Origin: Rhizobiales bacterium CCH3-A5
GTDB taxonomy: Bacteria > Pseudomonadota > Alphaproteobacteria > Rhizobiales > Beijerinckiaceae
NCBI GenBank assembly: GCA_001556025.1
Contig: LSIB01000072.1
Span: 1 to 64,000 of the forward strand
Direction: 5' to 3'
Length of the DNA stretch: 64,000 nt
Shown: in pieces, positions 45,502 to 54,041 of the stretch
Layout of the letters: the number at the start of each line of letters is the position of its first letter
How positions within the stretch are numbered: the first letter of the stretch is position 1
Notes under the pieces: model-generated
The model's database searches: none
What the model was told of the DNA's origin: nothing
The model's input: only the letters and a program-made list of their open reading frames with translations
Program-made: the position numbers and the translations under genes

Positions 45502-46145
45502 GGCCTCTCGCCCAGCGCATGCGCCTTGACCATCACGGCCATGGCCTGCGATTCCGATTCAGGGTCGGCCGACAAGCCGTTGAGAACGCCGTGCTTGTCG
45601 GCTTCCGGCCGGTTCTGGCTGAGCTTGAACTTGCCGGCGAGAGAGGCAATCTCGATCTCGATCCCGACAATGCCGCGCGACAGCGCGTTGATGAAGGGCT
45701 CGGGCGCGTCCGTCACGGCCCAGGGCTCGTCGCGCGGGCGCTCCTGCTGTGCGGTCAGCGCCTCCAAATGCGTATGCAGCCATCCGCCGTCCTCGATCGC
45801 GCGCGCCGGGCCGCGTGCCTGCACGGTGACGTAATTCCAGGTCGGCACGACCTTGCCGTGCTCCTTCTTGGACGCATACCAGGCCGGCGTGACATAGCGC
45901 TCGACGCCGGTGAAGATCACCAGGGTCTCCGCCCCGGCCGCGATCGCCTTCCATTGCGGGTTGGGCCGGGCGAGATGGGCGCGCAGCACCCCCTGTTCGC
46001 CCTCCTCGGCATGCAGCACGAAAGGCACGGGATTGGCGATCAGCCCGCCCTCGCCCATCGTCACCAGCGTGGCGAGCGGATGGGCGCGCATCACCTCGTG
46101 CAGCGCGGCGCGGTCCTCGACCTTGAAATGGCTCGGCTCGTACAT
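45498..46145 (-). CDS. PaiB-like FMN-binding protein
   Basis: A 215-residue protein of the PaiB / FMN-binding negative transcriptional regulator family with a split-barrel flavin fold. It begins [20 protein letters not shown] and includes [51 protein letters not shown] and [16 protein letters not shown], all family positions. The regulator name is historic; DNA binding cannot be judged. Its stop overlaps the smpB start, so the two share a transcript with dapA, 51 bases upstream. Confidence 0.9.
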   Translation of the reverse strand: MYEPSHFKVEDRAALHEVMRAHPLATLVTMGEGGLIANPVPFVLHAEEGEQGVLRAHLARPNPQWKAIAAGAETLVIFTGVERYVTPAWYASKKEHGKVVPTWNYVTVQARGPARAIEDGGWLHTHLEALTAQQERPRDEPWAVTDAPEPFINALSRGIVGIEIEIASLAGKFKLSQNRPEADKHGVLNGLSADPESESQAMAVMVKAHALGERP

Positions 46146-46196
46146 CGATCTCTCCCCGACGCCCGCCGGGAGACCGGGCGAGCGCGAACACCCTAC

Positions 46197-47090
46197 TTAA
46201 GCATTCAACAGCCCGGCGAACACCATCGCCTCGGCGATGACCTTGCCGGTCGCGGGCGTCACCGGAACCAGCGGCAGGCGGACCTCCTCCTCGCAGCGGC
46301 CGAGCAAGGTCAGGCCGTGCTTGGCGCCGGCGAGGCCCGGCTCCTTGAAGATCGCGTCGTGCAGCGGCGTGAGGCGGTCCTGCACCTTGAGCGCGCCGGC
46401 ATAGTCGCCGCGCGCAACATGAGTCATGAGATCGGCGCAAAGCTGGGGTGCCACATTGGCGACGACCGAGATGCAGCCATGGCCACCGGCCGCCATATAG
46501 GCCAACGCCGTCATGTCTTCGCCCGAAAGCTGGATGAAGTCCGGTCCCATGGCGTGGCGCTGCTGCGAGACGCGGGCGAGATTGGCGGTGGCGTCCTTCA
46601 CGCCTGCGATATTCTTCAGCTCGTAGAGCCGCGCCATCGTCTCGACCGACATATCGACGACCGAGCGCGGGGGGATGTTGTAGATGATGATCGGAATGCC
46701 GATCGCGTCGTTCACCGCCTTGAAGTGCCGGTACATGCCCTCCTGGGTCGGTTTGTTATAGTAGGGCGTGACCACCAGCACCGCGTCGGCGCCGGCCTTC
46801 TCGGCATGCTGCGCGAACTCGACCGCATGGGTCGTGTCGTTGGAACCTGCGCCGGCGATGACCGGAACGCGGCCCTTGTTCTGGTCGATGACGATCTCGG
46901 TGACGCGCTTGTGCTCGTCATGGGAGAGCGTCGGGCTCTCGCCTGTCGTGCCGACCGGCACGAGGCCAGTGCTGCCGCTCTCGATCTGCCAGTCGACGAG
47001 CGCGCGCAGGGCCGCCTCGTCGATCCTGCCGCCCTTGAAGGGCGTCACCAGCGCGGGCATCGAGCCGGTGAAGGCGGTGAGCTTGGTCAT
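46197..47090 (-). CDS. dapA: 4-hydroxy-tetrahydrodipicolinate synthase
   Basis: First committed enzyme of lysine and diaminopimelate synthesis, condensing pyruvate with aspartate semialdehyde. The protein is 297 residues. The key residues are all visible: Thr-Thr in [14 protein letters not shown], Tyr in [18 protein letters not shown], Tyr in [12 protein letters not shown], and the Schiff-base Lys in [12 protein letters not shown]. The ATG at 47090 is used; the frame is open further but without similarity. It diverges from the lytic transglycosylase gene. A second, divergent family member lies at the right window edge. Confidence 0.95.
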   Translation of the reverse strand: MTKLTAFTGSMPALVTPFKGGRIDEAALRALVDWQIESGSTGLVPVGTTGESPTLSHDEHKRVTEIVIDQNKGRVPVIAGAGSNDTTHAVEFAQHAEKAGADAVLVVTPYYNKPTQEGMYRHFKAVNDAIGIPIIIYNIPPRSVVDMSVETMARLYELKNIAGVKDATANLARVSQQRHAMGPDFIQLSGEDMTALAYMAAGGHGCISVVANVAPQLCADLMTHVARGDYAGALKVQDRLTPLHDAIFKEPGLAGAKHGLTLLGRCEEEVRLPLVPVTPATGKVIAEAMVFAGLLNA

Positions 47091-47268
47091 GGGCGAAGGC
47101 CTCGAACGTGGAAGCTGCAAAGAACCTGATGTCAAACGGGCGACAGACATAAACCTTTGGCCAGCCAAGGCAAAGCCGGCAACCCATCAAAATCCGTGGC
47201 CGCATGGTTAAGGCTTCATAAACCCGCATGCCGGACCATCACGCTTTGCACCTTCCGTGGAGCGCGCC

Positions 47269-49338
47269 ATGGTCCTCTCCGCCGCCGCCAGGCTTCTGGC
47301 CTGCATCGCCCTGCTCATGCTGCTCGCCGGCGGCGCGGCGATGGCGGGCGACGATGGCGACCACCGCAGCCAGCAGGGCCGGCCCGACCCGGTCGATGTC
47401 GAGACGACGGCCGCGTTTCCAAGCGATGGCCTGCGCCATGCGCCTGCAGCCGATCCGGAAGCGGTCAAATCCGCCATCGCCGCCTACCGCCGGGGGGCGC
47501 TCGGCGAGGGCGACGCGATTGCGGCCTCAATCGAGGACCGCGCCATCCGGGCCCTGCTGGAATGGGTGGCGATCCGCAGCGGCGCGACGACGATCCCGTT
47601 CAATCGCCTGAACGCCTTTCTGCAGGCCTATCCGAACTATCCGGCGACGACGCTGTTTCGCCGTCGCGCCGAGGAGGCGCTGATCGCGGAGAAGCGGAAC
47701 GCCGCCACGATCCGGATCTTCTTCCATGGTCAGCGGCCTGTCAGCCCGGCCGGCCGCGTCGCGTTGGCGCGGGCGCTGAAAGCCGATGGCGAGACCGTCG
47801 AAGCCAATGACCTTGTCCGTCAGCTCTGGCGGCAGGATCATTTCGGCGAGGCTCTGGAAAAGCTCGTGCTGGCCGAGTTCGGCGACGCGCTGACGAACGC
47901 CGACCACAGGCTGCGGGCGGAGCGCTACATCTTCAGGGGCAATGCCGGGCCGGCTTTGCGCAACGCGGCACGCGTCTCCGCAGACTACGTCAAGCTCGCC
48001 CAGGCGCGGCTCGCCAGCGGCAAGGCGAAGAGGCCGGTCGCACCCGCTGTCATCGCCTCCGTTCCAGCTTCGATGAAGGGCGACACCTCATATGCCTTCC
48101 TGCTGGCGCAGCAGGCGCGGCGACAGGACAAGCCGGCTGAAGCCGCCAAGGCGATCGCGAACGTCCCGCGCGATCCGGCGCTGCTCGGAGACGGCGACGA
48201 ATGGTGGATCGAGCGCCGGCTGATCACGCGGAAACTGCTCGACAGCGGCGAGGCGGCACTGGCCTATCAGGTCGCGGCCGGCCATGGCGCGGAAGGCTCC
48301 GTCGCGAAGATCGACGCCGAATGGCATGCTGGCTTCATCGCACTGCGGTTCCGACAGGATGCGGCGGCGGCGCTGACGCATTTCAGCGAGGCGGCCCGCC
48401 ATGCCGAGACGCCGGTCTCGGTCTCGCGCGCCGCCTATTGGCAGGGCCGCGCTTTCGACGCGCTCGGACGCGCCGACGACGCCAACGAAGCTTATGAGCG
48501 CGCCGCCGAGCACCCGATCGCCTATTACGGGCAGCTCGCCCGCGCGCGTCTCGGCCTCCCCGATCTGCCGCTGCGGCGCGCGGCTTCGGCTTCGCTGGAG
48601 GCGCTGCCGGGCCATCAGGGCGTGCGCATGCTTTACAGCATCGGCGCGCGCGATCTTGCCGCCCAGCTTCTCGGCGACCTCGCCCAGCGCCTGCACACCA
48701 CACCGGCGCTCGAGGCGGTCGCGGCCATCGCTGCGAAGGAAAGCGACGCGCGCGGCCAGCTGTCTCTCGGCAAGCAGGCACTGCATCGCGGTTTTCCGCT
48801 CGACACGGCCGCTTTCCCGACCAATGGCGTTCCGGATTTCCCGGTGCTGGGCGACCCGATGGAGCGGGCCGTCGTCCATGCCATCGCCCGGCAGGAGAGC
48901 GCCTTTGACCCGACCGCGATCTCGCATGCGGGCGCGCGCGGGCTGATGCAGATGATGCCGGCGACCGCGCGCGAGACGGCCAGGCGCGCGAGCCTGCCCT
49001 TCGACTGGCCCAGACTGGGGCAGGACGCCCATTACTCGGCGCGGATGGGCGCGGCCCATCTCAACGATCTGCTGAAGGACTGGCGCGGCTCCTATATCCT
49101 GACCTTCGCCGCCTACAATGCCGGCTCCGGCAATGTGAAGAAATGGATCGAGGCCTATGGCGATCCGCGCAAGCCGGAGGTCGACGCCATCGACTGGGTC
49201 GAGCGCATCCCGTTCTACGAGACGCGCAACTATGTGCAGCGGGTGATGGAGAATGTGCAGGTCTACCGCCAGCGCCTCAACCAGCGAACCGCCTTCCTGA
49301 TCGACCACGACTTGAAGCGCGGCGGGAAGCGGGAGTAA
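47269..49338 (+). CDS. slt: soluble lytic murein transglycosylase
   Basis: Periplasmic enzyme cleaving the glycan strand of peptidoglycan with 1,6-anhydro ends. The protein is 689 residues. A signal peptide (MVLSAAARLLACIALLMLL to about residue 26) is followed by a long helical superhelix (about 50-500). The C-terminal lysozyme-like domain contains the catalytic Glu in HAIARQESAFDPTAISHAGA, then RGLMQMMPATARETA and FAAYNAGSGNVKKWIE. The ATG at 47269 has GGAG upstream; a GTG four codons earlier is an alternative. Confidence 0.93.
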   Translation: MVLSAAARLLACIALLMLLAGGAAMAGDDGDHRSQQGRPDPVDVETTAAFPSDGLRHAPAADPEAVKSAIAAYRRGALGEGDAIAASIEDRAIRALLEWVAIRSGATTIPFNRLNAFLQAYPNYPATTLFRRRAEEALIAEKRNAATIRIFFHGQRPVSPAGRVALARALKADGETVEANDLVRQLWRQDHFGEALEKLVLAEFGDALTNADHRLRAERYIFRGNAGPALRNAARVSADYVKLAQARLASGKAKRPVAPAVIASVPASMKGDTSYAFLLAQQARRQDKPAEAAKAIANVPRDPALLGDGDEWWIERRLITRKLLDSGEAALAYQVAAGHGAEGSVAKIDAEWHAGFIALRFRQDAAAALTHFSEAARHAETPVSVSRAAYWQGRAFDALGRADDANEAYERAAEHPIAYYGQLARARLGLPDLPLRRAASASLEALPGHQGVRMLYSIGARDLAAQLLGDLAQRLHTTPALEAVAAIAAKESDARGQLSLGKQALHRGFPLDTAAFPTNGVPDFPVLGDPMERAVVHAIARQESAFDPTAISHAGARGLMQMMPATARETARRASLPFDWPRLGQDAHYSARMGAAHLNDLLKDWRGSYILTFAAYNAGSGNVKKWIEAYGDPRKPEVDAIDWVERIPFYETRNYVQRVMENVQVYRQRLNQRTAFLIDHDLKRGGKRE

Positions 49339-49376
49339 ATCGCGACGAGATCGCGATCAGGATAAGGGCCGAGGGT

Positions 49377-50279
49377 TTGTTCACCACAGCTTTCGACACC
49401 GGCTTTACTTCGCTTTTCGTCACCGCACGCGACGGATTGAAACTGCATGCGCGCGATTACGGCCCCCTCGCCTCGCACGCGATCCCGGTCGTCTGCCTGC
49501 CGGGTTTCGCACGCACGGCCGCCGATTCGCACGAACTGGCGCTGGCGCTTTCGACCGACGAGGCAAAACCGCGCCGCGTGCTGGCGCTGGATTATCGCGG
49601 GCGCGGCCGCTCGGGCTTCGACAAGGACTGGCGCAACTACGACATCCGCGTCGAACTCGACGACCTGATGCAGGTGCTGACGGCGGCCGGCATCGAGGAG
49701 GCGATCTTCGTCGGCACCTCGCGCGGCGGCTTGCTGACCATGGCGTTGGCTGCGGCGCGGCCCGCCATGATCAAGGGCGCGGTGCTCAACGATATCGGCC
49801 CGGTGATCGACGCACGCGGCCTGCTGCGCATCCGCGGCTATGTTGGCAAGCTCCCGTCGCCACGCAGCTTCACCGAAGGCGCCGAAATCCTGAAGCGGCT
49901 CTCCGACCAGCAGTTCCCGCTCTTCGGCGAAGCCGAATGGGAGATGATGGCGCGCCGGACCTGGACTGAGCGCGACGGCAAGCTCGCACCCGACTACGAT
50001 CCGAACCTGATGAAGGTTCTGGAAGAGCTCGATCTCGAAGCGCCGCTGCCAGTGCTCTGGGCCTATTTCGCGGGGCTGAACGCGGTGCCGGTGCTGGCAA
50101 TCCGTGGCGCGAACTCCGACCTGCTGGCCGAGAAAACCCTGGTCGAGATGGGCCAGCTCCACCCGGCCTGCGAAACCTTCGTCGCACCGGGCCAGGGCCA
50201 TGCGCCGCTGCTGGGGCCAAAGGACATGGTCCGGCGGATCGGCAAGCTGATCGCAAGGGCCGAGAAAAAGGCCGCCTGA
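49377..50279 (+). CDS. alpha/beta hydrolase
   Basis: A protein of about 300 residues with an alpha/beta-hydrolase fold. The oxyanion region is VVCLPGFARTAADS, and RVLALDYRGRGRSGFD precedes the nucleophile elbow IFVGTSRGGLLTM. An Asp-containing loop after the cap (VLAIRGANSDLLAEKTL) and the final His in APGQGHAPLLG complete the triad. There is no ATG in a suitable place; the TTG at 49377 with AAGGG eight bases upstream is the first usable start. Substrate unknown. Its stop is three bases from that of the convergent HhH protein gene. Confidence 0.85.
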   Translation: MFTTAFDTGFTSLFVTARDGLKLHARDYGPLASHAIPVVCLPGFARTAADSHELALALSTDEAKPRRVLALDYRGRGRSGFDKDWRNYDIRVELDDLMQVLTAAGIEEAIFVGTSRGGLLTMALAAARPAMIKGAVLNDIGPVIDARGLLRIRGYVGKLPSPRSFTEGAEILKRLSDQQFPLFGEAEWEMMARRTWTERDGKLAPDYDPNLMKVLEELDLEAPLPVLWAYFAGLNAVPVLAIRGANSDLLAEKTLVEMGQLHPACETFVAPGQGHAPLLGPKDMVRRIGKLIARAEKKAA

Positions 50280-50282
50280 CCG

Positions 50283-51452
50283 TCAGCCCTGCGGCTTTCG
50301 CCCGGCCTTGACGCTGCGCGAATGCGCGGTGTCGCCACCATGCCTGAGGATGTCGGCGTCCTCGCGCCAGCTCTGCGAGGTCGCGGCCGGCACATCGGCG
50401 AAGGCGCACAGATAGCGGATCTCGGTGTCCTTCAGCACGGCGATCTGGTCGAAATGCCAGATGCCGAGGCGGTTGAGATCAGCCGCGACCGCCGGCCCGA
50501 CACCTTTTAGCAAAGCGAGATCGTCGGGCTTTCCGTCTCGCGCCTCGCCGAGCAGATTGGCCGGCCTGTCGCCGTCGAACTCGCCATCCTTGAGCGCTGC
50601 GACATTGCCCTGCCCGTGCATGCCGTCGTCGCGCGATGACGCCACCTCTCCGGCCTTGGCCCTGCGGGCGAACTCCGTCTCGACGCCGGCTGCCAGCGCC
50701 TTGGCCTGCCCGACCCAGTCCTCACGCTCGATGCGGCCGGGAAAGGCGAGATAACCGCCGACCCATTCGACGTTCTCAGGCGTCCAGGCCGCGATCTGGT
50801 CGAAATGCCAGATGCCGAGCCCGTGCAGGCGGCCCTCGTTCTGGCGGCCGATGCCCTTGATCAGCTTGAGATCGTCGGGCGTCTGGGCGCGGGCCGCGAC
50901 GAGGCCGGCCGGGCGCTGACCGGGAATTGCGTCCTCGTCCTCGACCTTGAGCATGCTTTTGACGGTCTCTCCGGCCGACTTGACCTCATCGACGACCGCC
51001 TTGCCCTCGTCGAAGGTTTCCTTCGCCTGCTTGACCTGCGTCGAGGCCTCCCGCGTCGTGGCCGTGATGGCGGCAGCGCGCTCGGCCGCATCCGGGCCGC
51101 TTCCGGCCAGCGCGGCGGCAGCGCCCTCCAGCGTCGGCATGCCGTCGAGGCCGATCGCGGCCTGCGCCAGCGCCTTGGGCTGCATCGCGGCGCGCACGGT
51201 GCCGGCCAGAGCACAGCCGGCGAAATACACCGCGAGGAACAGCAGCGCCGTCTCCAGCCACAGCGCCGGGAGGCCGTTGAGCGCCTGCATCCAGCTCACC
51301 GCGCCGGCCATCAGCCAGGCGCCGGCGGCCAGGACGAGCTTGCTCGACCAGAGTTCGAGCTTTTCACCGTTCTGGCTGACCCAGCCCATCACGAAGCCAA
51401 GCGCGAAGGCCGCGAGCAGAAACCAGGCGAATTGCGAGGCGAGATAAAGCAT
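50283..51452 (-). CDS. inner-membrane protein with two helix-hairpin-helix repeats
   Basis: A 389-residue protein. Residues 1-90 hold three membrane segments. Residues 110-170 are an alanine-rich, charged, coiled-coil-like linker. Two copies of a ~60-residue HhH-type module follow, at about 191-254 (PDDLKLIKGIGRQNEGRLHG then LGIWHFDQIAAWTPENVEWV) and 308-370 (PDDLALLKGVGPAVAADLNR then LGIWHFDQIAVLKDTEIRYL). Such modules occur in proteins annotated as predicted flap-endonuclease-like, but no nuclease residues are seen. It lies 12 bases downstream of the four-repeat OmpA protein gene on the same strand. Function unknown. Confidence 0.82.
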   Translation of the reverse strand: MLYLASQFAWFLLAAFALGFVMGWVSQNGEKLELWSSKLVLAAGAWLMAGAVSWMQALNGLPALWLETALLFLAVYFAGCALAGTVRAAMQPKALAQAAIGLDGMPTLEGAAAALAGSGPDAAERAAAITATTREASTQVKQAKETFDEGKAVVDEVKSAGETVKSMLKVEDEDAIPGQRPAGLVAARAQTPDDLKLIKGIGRQNEGRLHGLGIWHFDQIAAWTPENVEWVGGYLAFPGRIEREDWVGQAKALAAGVETEFARRAKAGEVASSRDDGMHGQGNVAALKDGEFDGDRPANLLGEARDGKPDDLALLKGVGPAVAADLNRLGIWHFDQIAVLKDTEIRYLCAFADVPAATSQSWREDADILRHGGDTAHSRSVKAGRKPQG

Positions 51453-51464
51453 GGTCCCCAGCCC

Positions 51465-53855
51465 CTATTTCGCGACGGTGAACTGGACGCGGCGGTTGAG
51501 CATCCGGGCGTCGGGCTCGTCATGGGGCTTTAGCGGCCTTTGGCTGCCGAACCCCCGCACCGCGAGTTGCCCCGGATCGAGCCCCCGGCGGACGAGTTCG
51601 TCACGCACGCGCAGCGCCCGGCGCGTCGACAGATCGAGATTGTCGAAGCCCGAGCGCTCGCCATCCTGATTGGCATGGCCTTCGATGGTGATCCGCGAGG
51701 CCGGGCACTGCTTCAGGATCGCGAAGGCCTCGCCGATGACCCGCTCGGTCGTCGCATCGAGATTGACCACCGTCGTGCCCTGCGCGAACAGCACCGTGTT
51801 GCGCTTGGTCAGGGCGTCGAGATCGTTCTGGCAGGTGTTGGGCGGGTCGATCATGCAGCCTGTCTGACGCAGGCTGATGAGCGCATCGACCGCGAGGCCG
51901 CCCGGCAAAGTGCTCGTAGCCGCGGTCTCGACCTCGCTCTTGATCAGGTCCCGGCAGGTCAGCCCGCGCAGGGTGACGCCGGTTTCGCTGATGCTGGCCG
52001 AGCCGAGATCGAGCCGCAGCAGATTGGCCAAAACCATGCGCGCGGCTTCGACGAAACCGGCCGGCGCGCCGGGGGCGATCCGCGTCTCGTCGGAAACCTT
52101 GCCGCGCAGGGGCGAGGCCGCGACCAGCGCGAGCAGGCCTGCGCGCGCGCTTTCGTCCGGCAGGTAGCCCGACAGGCCGACGCCGGATCTGTCCGCCGTG
52201 ACGGAGAGCCCATAAGGCCTGATCGCGACTGCCGCGCCGCTCGCGCGGCTGGTCAGGCCGGCGGGCAGGCCGCCCTGGAGCAGGGACTGCAGCGCCGCCC
52301 AGTCATCGAGGGTTCCGGCCGCGCCTGACAGGGCCAGTTCGCCGCCTTCCAGCGAAACCGAGCCGGTTCCGAGGCGACGAAGAACGTCCAGCGCGAACCG
52401 GGTGGCCGCACCATAGTCCGGCGTATCCTTCAGGCGCGGCTCGATCGTGAGGCGGTCGTCGAGGGTCGTGGACGGGAAGAGCGTGCGCGCGACGGCGAGC
52501 AGCGCGTCCCGCGCCGCTCCGTCGCGGGCAAAGCCGGAAATGAGCAGTCTGCCTTCGCCAAGGGCGGCGCTCCAGCGCAGCGCGATGTCGGCCGGTGGCG
52601 GCTGCGGCGGAAAAACCGGCGGCGCGATCTCGGGCAGCGCCGGCACGACCACAGCCACGGCCGGCGGCGGCTCCACAGGCGCAACGGGGGGCGGCGGCGG
52701 ATCGGCGGGCGCGGCGGCCGATTGCGGCGGGACGGCCGCGGGCGGGGCCGGATCGGCGGCCGGCGGAAAAAACAGCGGCGGAATCTCGGGGAGAACCGGC
52801 ATCGGCGGCAGAGGCGGCGGCGCATCCGGGCAGGCGATCGAAGCCTGCGCGACGGAATCGGGGCCGTCGGTCTGCGCGATCAGCAGCCTGAGCGCCTGGC
52901 AGGCATCGTAATCCTCCGGGCCCTGCCCGGATAGACGGTAGGCATCGCCGTCAAGTTCGGCCTTGCCGCTGCGCAGGCGGGCAAGATCGCCGATCGCGCG
53001 GGTCATCCGCAGCAGGAAAGCGGCCGGCTCGCCGAGCGCGGGCTTCGTGTCATTGGCGATCCGCGGCGCATCGGGGAAGTTGCGGCGCAGCAGCGCCAGC
53101 ATCTGCTCGCGGACATCGTCGGACGGATAAAACCCCTCGACCGTCAGCGAACCGTCGGCGCTACGCGCGACGCTCCAGCGATAGGGCTGGACGACAGGCG
53201 GCGTCAGGGTGCAATCGACCGCGCGGAACCCGCCGGCGCCGCCCTGGCCCATCGCCTGCCGCAGTCTGAGAAAGGCATCCGGCGTCGCGGCGCTGCCCTC
53301 GACGCAAAAACGCTCGTCGTCGAGCGCAAGCTTGCCAGAAGCGATATCGGGCAGGTTGCGCAGCAGCGACGCCGTCATCTCCGCAAAGCCCGCGGGCGCG
53401 CCGAACGCCAGCGTCTGGCGGTCCTCGACCCGCAGATTCGGCACGGCGGCGCGGGCCGCCGCGAGATTGGCCATCGCGGTCGCCTCGTCGGGCACAAAGC
53501 CGCCCAGGGTGACGACGTCGCCGGCGCGGCTGGCCGACCACCCATAAGGCTTTTGAGCCACCACCTGGGTCAGTTCGCCCGACGCGCGGCGAACGCCGAA
53601 CTCGGCGCGCAGGCCGGCCAAAGCGCGGCCGGCGCCATCGGTCGAGAGAACCTCGCCGCTGATCGCGACATCGCGGCCGGAAACGCGGGCGGAGACAGGC
53701 TTCGCGCCGGGCGCTCCGGGCGCCAGCGCACTCACCGCCGCAGTCGCACGGCGGGCGACATCGCTCTGGATGGACTCATCGAGAGTGAGATTGGCGATGC
53801 CCCAGAGCAAGGCCAGTGGAGCCAGACCCCATAACCACCGTGCCGGCTGCGCCAT
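51465..53855 (-). CDS. OmpA-family protein with four internal BON-like repeats
   Basis: A 796-residue envelope protein. One N-terminal membrane segment (about 7-24) is followed by a BON-like stretch (50-100) and four related repeats of ~110-120 residues at about 103-215, 224-340, 425-545 and 547-665. Each starts with a (Y/L)xWS-type strand, then GFxPD, an acidic loop and GxPAxF before a helix pair. A proline-rich linker (345-421) separates repeats 2 and 3. The C-terminal OmpA peptidoglycan-binding domain (about 675-796) has ITIEGHANQDGERSGFDNLD, LSTRRALRVRDELVRRGLDP and RMLNRRVQFTV. It should bridge the inner membrane and peptidoglycan. Downstream is the HhH membrane protein gene, 12 bases away. 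Confidence 0.85.
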   Translation of the reverse strand: MAQPARWLWGLAPLALLWGIANLTLDESIQSDVARRATAAVSALAPGAPGAKPVSARVSGRDVAISGEVLSTDGAGRALAGLRAEFGVRRASGELTQVVAQKPYGWSASRAGDVVTLGGFVPDEATAMANLAAARAAVPNLRVEDRQTLAFGAPAGFAEMTASLLRNLPDIASGKLALDDERFCVEGSAATPDAFLRLRQAMGQGGAGGFRAVDCTLTPPVVQPYRWSVARSADGSLTVEGFYPSDDVREQMLALLRRNFPDAPRIANDTKPALGEPAAFLLRMTRAIGDLARLRSGKAELDGDAYRLSGQGPEDYDACQALRLLIAQTDGPDSVAQASIACPDAPPPLPPMPVLPEIPPLFFPPAADPAPPAAVPPQSAAAPADPPPPPVAPVEPPPAVAVVVPALPEIAPPVFPPQPPPADIALRWSAALGEGRLLISGFARDGAARDALLAVARTLFPSTTLDDRLTIEPRLKDTPDYGAATRFALDVLRRLGTGSVSLEGGELALSGAAGTLDDWAALQSLLQGGLPAGLTSRASGAAVAIRPYGLSVTADRSGVGLSGYLPDESARAGLLALVAASPLRGKVSDETRIAPGAPAGFVEAARMVLANLLRLDLGSASISETGVTLRGLTCRDLIKSEVETAATSTLPGGLAVDALISLRQTGCMIDPPNTCQNDLDALTKRNTVLFAQGTTVVNLDATTERVIGEAFAILKQCPASRITIEGHANQDGERSGFDNLDLSTRRALRVRDELVRRGLDPGQLAVRGFGSQRPLKPHDEPDARMLNRRVQFTVAK

Positions 53856-53979
53856 TCCCGTCCCCGCCCGAGCCCCGCCGCGACGCGTCCACCGTCGCAG
53901 CCTACCGTGCGGTCAACTCAGTCCGGAAGCGGCGGCGCTGTCAAGCGTGGCTCAAGCTAAGCATCGGCCCCCAAACGAT

Positions 53980-54005
53980 AAAAGCCCCGGGTTTCCCCGG
54001 GGCTT
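53980..54005 (-). terminator. intrinsic terminator of the porin gene
   Basis: A perfect 10-bp stem (AAGCCCCGGG and complement, loop of four bases) lies 37 bases past the porin stop. Read on the minus strand it is followed by TTTT. It separates the highly expressed porin from the OmpA-family gene. Confidence 0.85.
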
Positions 54006-54041
54006 CCATGTCTTGCAGACGAGACTTCGATCGGAAACCGA

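Noticed and set aside
46197..47090. dapA and the 63-kb DHDPS gene as recent duplicates
   Set aside because: The two differ at the Thr-Thr and Tyr active-site positions and through most of the sequence; they are distant family members.
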